Shown here piece after piece: positions 62,001 to 64,000 of a stretch of 64,000 nucleotides of DNA. The notes beneath the pieces were generated by a model. It saw nothing but the letters and a program-made list of their open reading frames with translations. It did no database searches and was not told where the DNA came from. The stretch spans positions 304,707 to 368,706 of the forward strand of contig JAPYMA010003045.1 in the NCBI GenBank assembly GCA_035041965.1, read 5' to 3'. The number at the start of each line of letters is the position of its first letter. The first letter of the stretch is position 1. Source of the stretch: Anisakis pegreffii (taxonomy: Eukaryota; Nematoda; Chromadorea; Rhabditida; Anisakidae). A program made the position numbers and the translations under genes.

Positions 62001-62965
62001 ATTCTATTTGATATATTTCCCCCCAAAAAAATTCGTAGGAACCTGGAGTGATGGCTCAGAGATAATTTGCTGAGGATAATATTCGAATATATGCGATAAT
62101 ACTGAGCAAGAATTGTTCTCATTTGAATGCGTTTGATAAAAAAATTGGTTTGATCAATCAGTCGGTTTTGGCTGAATCACGTACTTCATACGCAATGATT
62201 CGATATTCTTTCTTCCGTTGAAGCTGGATTCATTGTTGCAAGATTAAAATTATTCGTTAGAGAAGAATAAGAAGTTGCAGTCCAAATTGCGAAAAGATGT
62301 ACTATTTCACAAAGCTTGCCGTGGAGCTGAATGAGCCCGAAGTTGGTGTTGCACCAACGGATTCAAGACTACGTCCGGATCAAAGGTTAATGGAAGAAGG
62401 GAAATGGGATGATGCGAACCGTGTTAAGGTGGAAATCGAAGAGAAACAACGAACTGTGAGGAGGAATCGAGAGGCTCTCGCTGAAAAAGCATTACAAGCT
62501 GGTTAGTCTATCGAGTTGTTGTTGTCGTTTATCAGTTGTTTTGTTGCTGATGTTGAGAAAAGAAATATGTTACGTTGAGGGTGTTGAATAGTATGCGGTA
62601 TCGTAATCTTTCACTGATTTTCAGCAGATTTTCATATTATAATACTGATGGTATTCATTATTACGCAATGAGATTTGCAGTGTTTCTTTGAGGATAAATA
62701 TTCAAACTGTGCTTCTTTCTGATGATGAACGTTTTAATTGCTGCGGAATATTCAAATCATTTCAATAAGCGCCCATATTCTCATGTATAACATTCATCAA
62801 ACCATCAGTGTTTTGTGTTCAGGGGAGCCCTTCGAGGAGTATCAGCCGATATGGTTCAGAAAGGCGCAGCATGAGCCAACAGGTGCCGTAATTCACATGT
62901 TTACGGGAGAATATTGGGAGAAGAAGAAACTTGGAGATTGGTCGATTTGTCCCAATATATTTTAG
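59052..62965 (+). CDS. Oxysterol-binding protein, right copy (5' end not found)
   Basis: Nine exons join in frame: 59052-59124, 59362-59458, 59819-59977, 60311-60556, 60651-60785, 61275-61457, 61621-61790, 62281-62501, 62823-62965 (~475 residues). OSBP-family proteins exchange sterol and PI4P between the ER and other membranes. Seen in order: SDEEFHDASD and ALFDAEIVTP (FFAT-like segments for binding ER protein VAP), RTRIPDRP, SLNLWSIMRNCIGKELSKIP, SYSTTGNRTTKPFNPLLGETFE, the signature EQ|VSHHPP split across exons (the two His contact PI4P), FRGKYLSVIPIG, VTTTVHNIIVGKLWID, MYYFTKLA, APTDSRLRPDQRLMEEGKWD and the end GDWSICPNIF. This is most like OSBP itself rather than the ORP9 or ORP5 branches. 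The acceptor of the second exon (TTTGAAG) is weak but forced by an upstream in-frame TGA. No PH domain was found between 53307 and 59051, so the gene is either PH-less or truncated. Related to the C. elegans obr genes. Confidence 0.94.
60027..60048 (+). other. Intronic G-run, right OSBP copy
   Basis: Eight consecutive G followed by AGGGAGGAGGGTGG on the coding (RNA) strand, 50 bp into the intron. G-runs like this can fold as a quadruplex and act as intronic splicing enhancers; function here is inference. Confidence 0.8.
61122..61194. repeat. ATT-type microsatellite, right arm
   Basis: Mirror of 45370-45442, within the OSBP intron between the exons ending at 60785 and starting at 61275. Confidence 0.85.
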
Positions 62966-64000
62966 ATCCATCTCGACTTTTGTTCTGCATTATTGTTTTA
63001 TCTTTGAGTTTTTTCATATTCTGTTCAGTAGATTGAATGTCTTTGTTCAATGATATTATCATTGCCTTATCATTTTGAATATTATTCCGTTTACTGAGCA
63101 AACAAAAATGGAGTATTAGCTTCATTTTTTTTTGAATGTGAATGAATCGACTCAAATGATGCTATGTCAACATCTGTTCAATGCTAAAACTTCGATACAA
63201 CACTGAGTAATATTTATGAAGTTTCAAAACGAACAAAAAATCAAATGCAATCTGCAGTTCTTCAGAAAATACTGCACAGTTGTCTTTTCGTTATGAATAG
63301 CAGTATGCATGCTCAGATTAAACTGCATCCTCAAATAGCTGAACATTCTAGTTTCATCATATGAAAAGCATCAATATTCTCTGCAGTGTCCACTCTTCAG
63401 TGATGAAGAATGATCACTTTTAAAGCGTTACTAGTATTGTCTCTTTTCTCGAAGTGACTCTCATTCACTTGCTTTGTTGTGTACAAAGAATCTGCGTTCA
63501 TCTTTGACGTTGATAAAACTTCCTATATTTATCATAGCTGATATTAGTTTTGAAAGCACACATCTGTGATGAAATGCCATTAAAGGATTGATTGATAGTT
63601 CGTGGCATGTTTGTATACATTTTGGTGTATTTTCCTCATTTGTTAATTCCTTTACCAATGCTACGATCTTTATCAGTGCATGTCTCACGGTCAGAATTCA
63701 CCTTAAATTGCAATAATGTCGACACAACATTCGTTGTGCTACGAAAATTAAAAGAATAGAACGAAGGAACTGTTCCCACAAGTTGCAATTATGTTCCCAC
63801 AAATACAATTATATACTGTAACTGCGGTAGTTTACGATCATAAATAGCGTTTTTAATGAAACTTTTCGTTGTGAATGTTCATATTTTTGTGTTTATGACT
63901 GTGCTTTATATGATTGTTATTAGGGTTGACTGAAAATTATTAATTTTCATTTTCATGACCTGCTTTGACGATCGTTTCTTCAGTTTGAGTGAAAGATAGT

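Larger units (their letters stand above)
53307..64000 (-). repeat. Right arm of a 21.4 kb inverted repeat (runs off the window)
   Basis: This is the reverse complement of 42565-53227. Differences from the left arm include a 30-bp tandem duplication at 54641-54699, a different ATT-repeat length near 56722, a two-base change near the inner end, and isolated substitutions, for example within 63124-63310. Confidence 0.97.

Noticed and set aside
1..64000. tRNA, rRNA, spliced-leader RNA and CRISPR-like arrays
   Set aside because: I looked for T-loop words, spliced-leader sequence and regularly spaced direct repeats by eye and saw none. A dedicated covariance search could still find a tRNA.

Overview
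The window looks like nuclear DNA of a nematode. The main evidence is a complete cuticle collagen with the nematode-type N-terminal domain. Introns of about 70 bp to several kb, with TTTCAG-type acceptors, and an AT-rich background fit this. I cannot name the species. No prokaryotic, viral or organellar genes were recognised. All gene models below were assembled by hand from reading frames, splice signals and family knowledge.

Layout. (1) 1-16.8 kb: a five-exon AP-4/TFAP4-type bHLH-zipper transcription factor (hlh-11 class) on the + strand, with a 7.5 kb first intron and a strong G-quadruplex motif 0.34 kb upstream of its start codon. (2) 16.8-29.4 kb: a long stretch with no recognisable gene, containing one 18-bp inverted repeat and one GC-richer repeat-like patch. 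(3) 29.4-34.6 kb: a complete eight-exon glutamine synthetase on the + strand. Its first exon encodes a mitochondrial-like leader, and an internal start in exon 2 gives a normal cytosolic enzyme. (4) 36.4-38.4 kb: a four-exon cuticle collagen on the - strand, with a furin site, Gly-X-Y region, C-terminal cysteines, polyadenylation signal and a possible distant TATA box. (5) 38.4-42.56 kb: no gene, one degenerate MITE-like element.

(6) From 42,565 to the window end the sequence is a giant near-perfect inverted repeat. The left arm is 42,565-53,227, the spacer is 79 bp and AT-rich, and the right arm is 53,307-64,000. The arms differ by scattered single-base changes, small indels, microsatellite length and a 30-bp tandem duplication present only on the right. 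The palindrome probably continues beyond the window. Each arm carries an oxysterol-binding-protein (OSBP, obr class) gene with the entire sterol/PI4P-binding domain in nine exons, pointing away from the centre. The only coding changes I saw between the two OSBP copies are synonymous. I found no PH-domain exon in either arm, so the 5' part of the gene is unresolved and may have been lost at the palindrome centre. The arms also contain a 23-bp perfect GC-rich hairpin, an intronic G-run, and several ORF fragments of uncertain status.

The genes are unrelated in function (transcription factor, nitrogen metabolism, cuticle, lipid transfer) and do not form an operon. The most noteworthy object is the 21.4 kb palindrome. 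It is either a real inverted duplication or two haplotypes joined tail to tail during assembly, and the sequence alone does not settle which.
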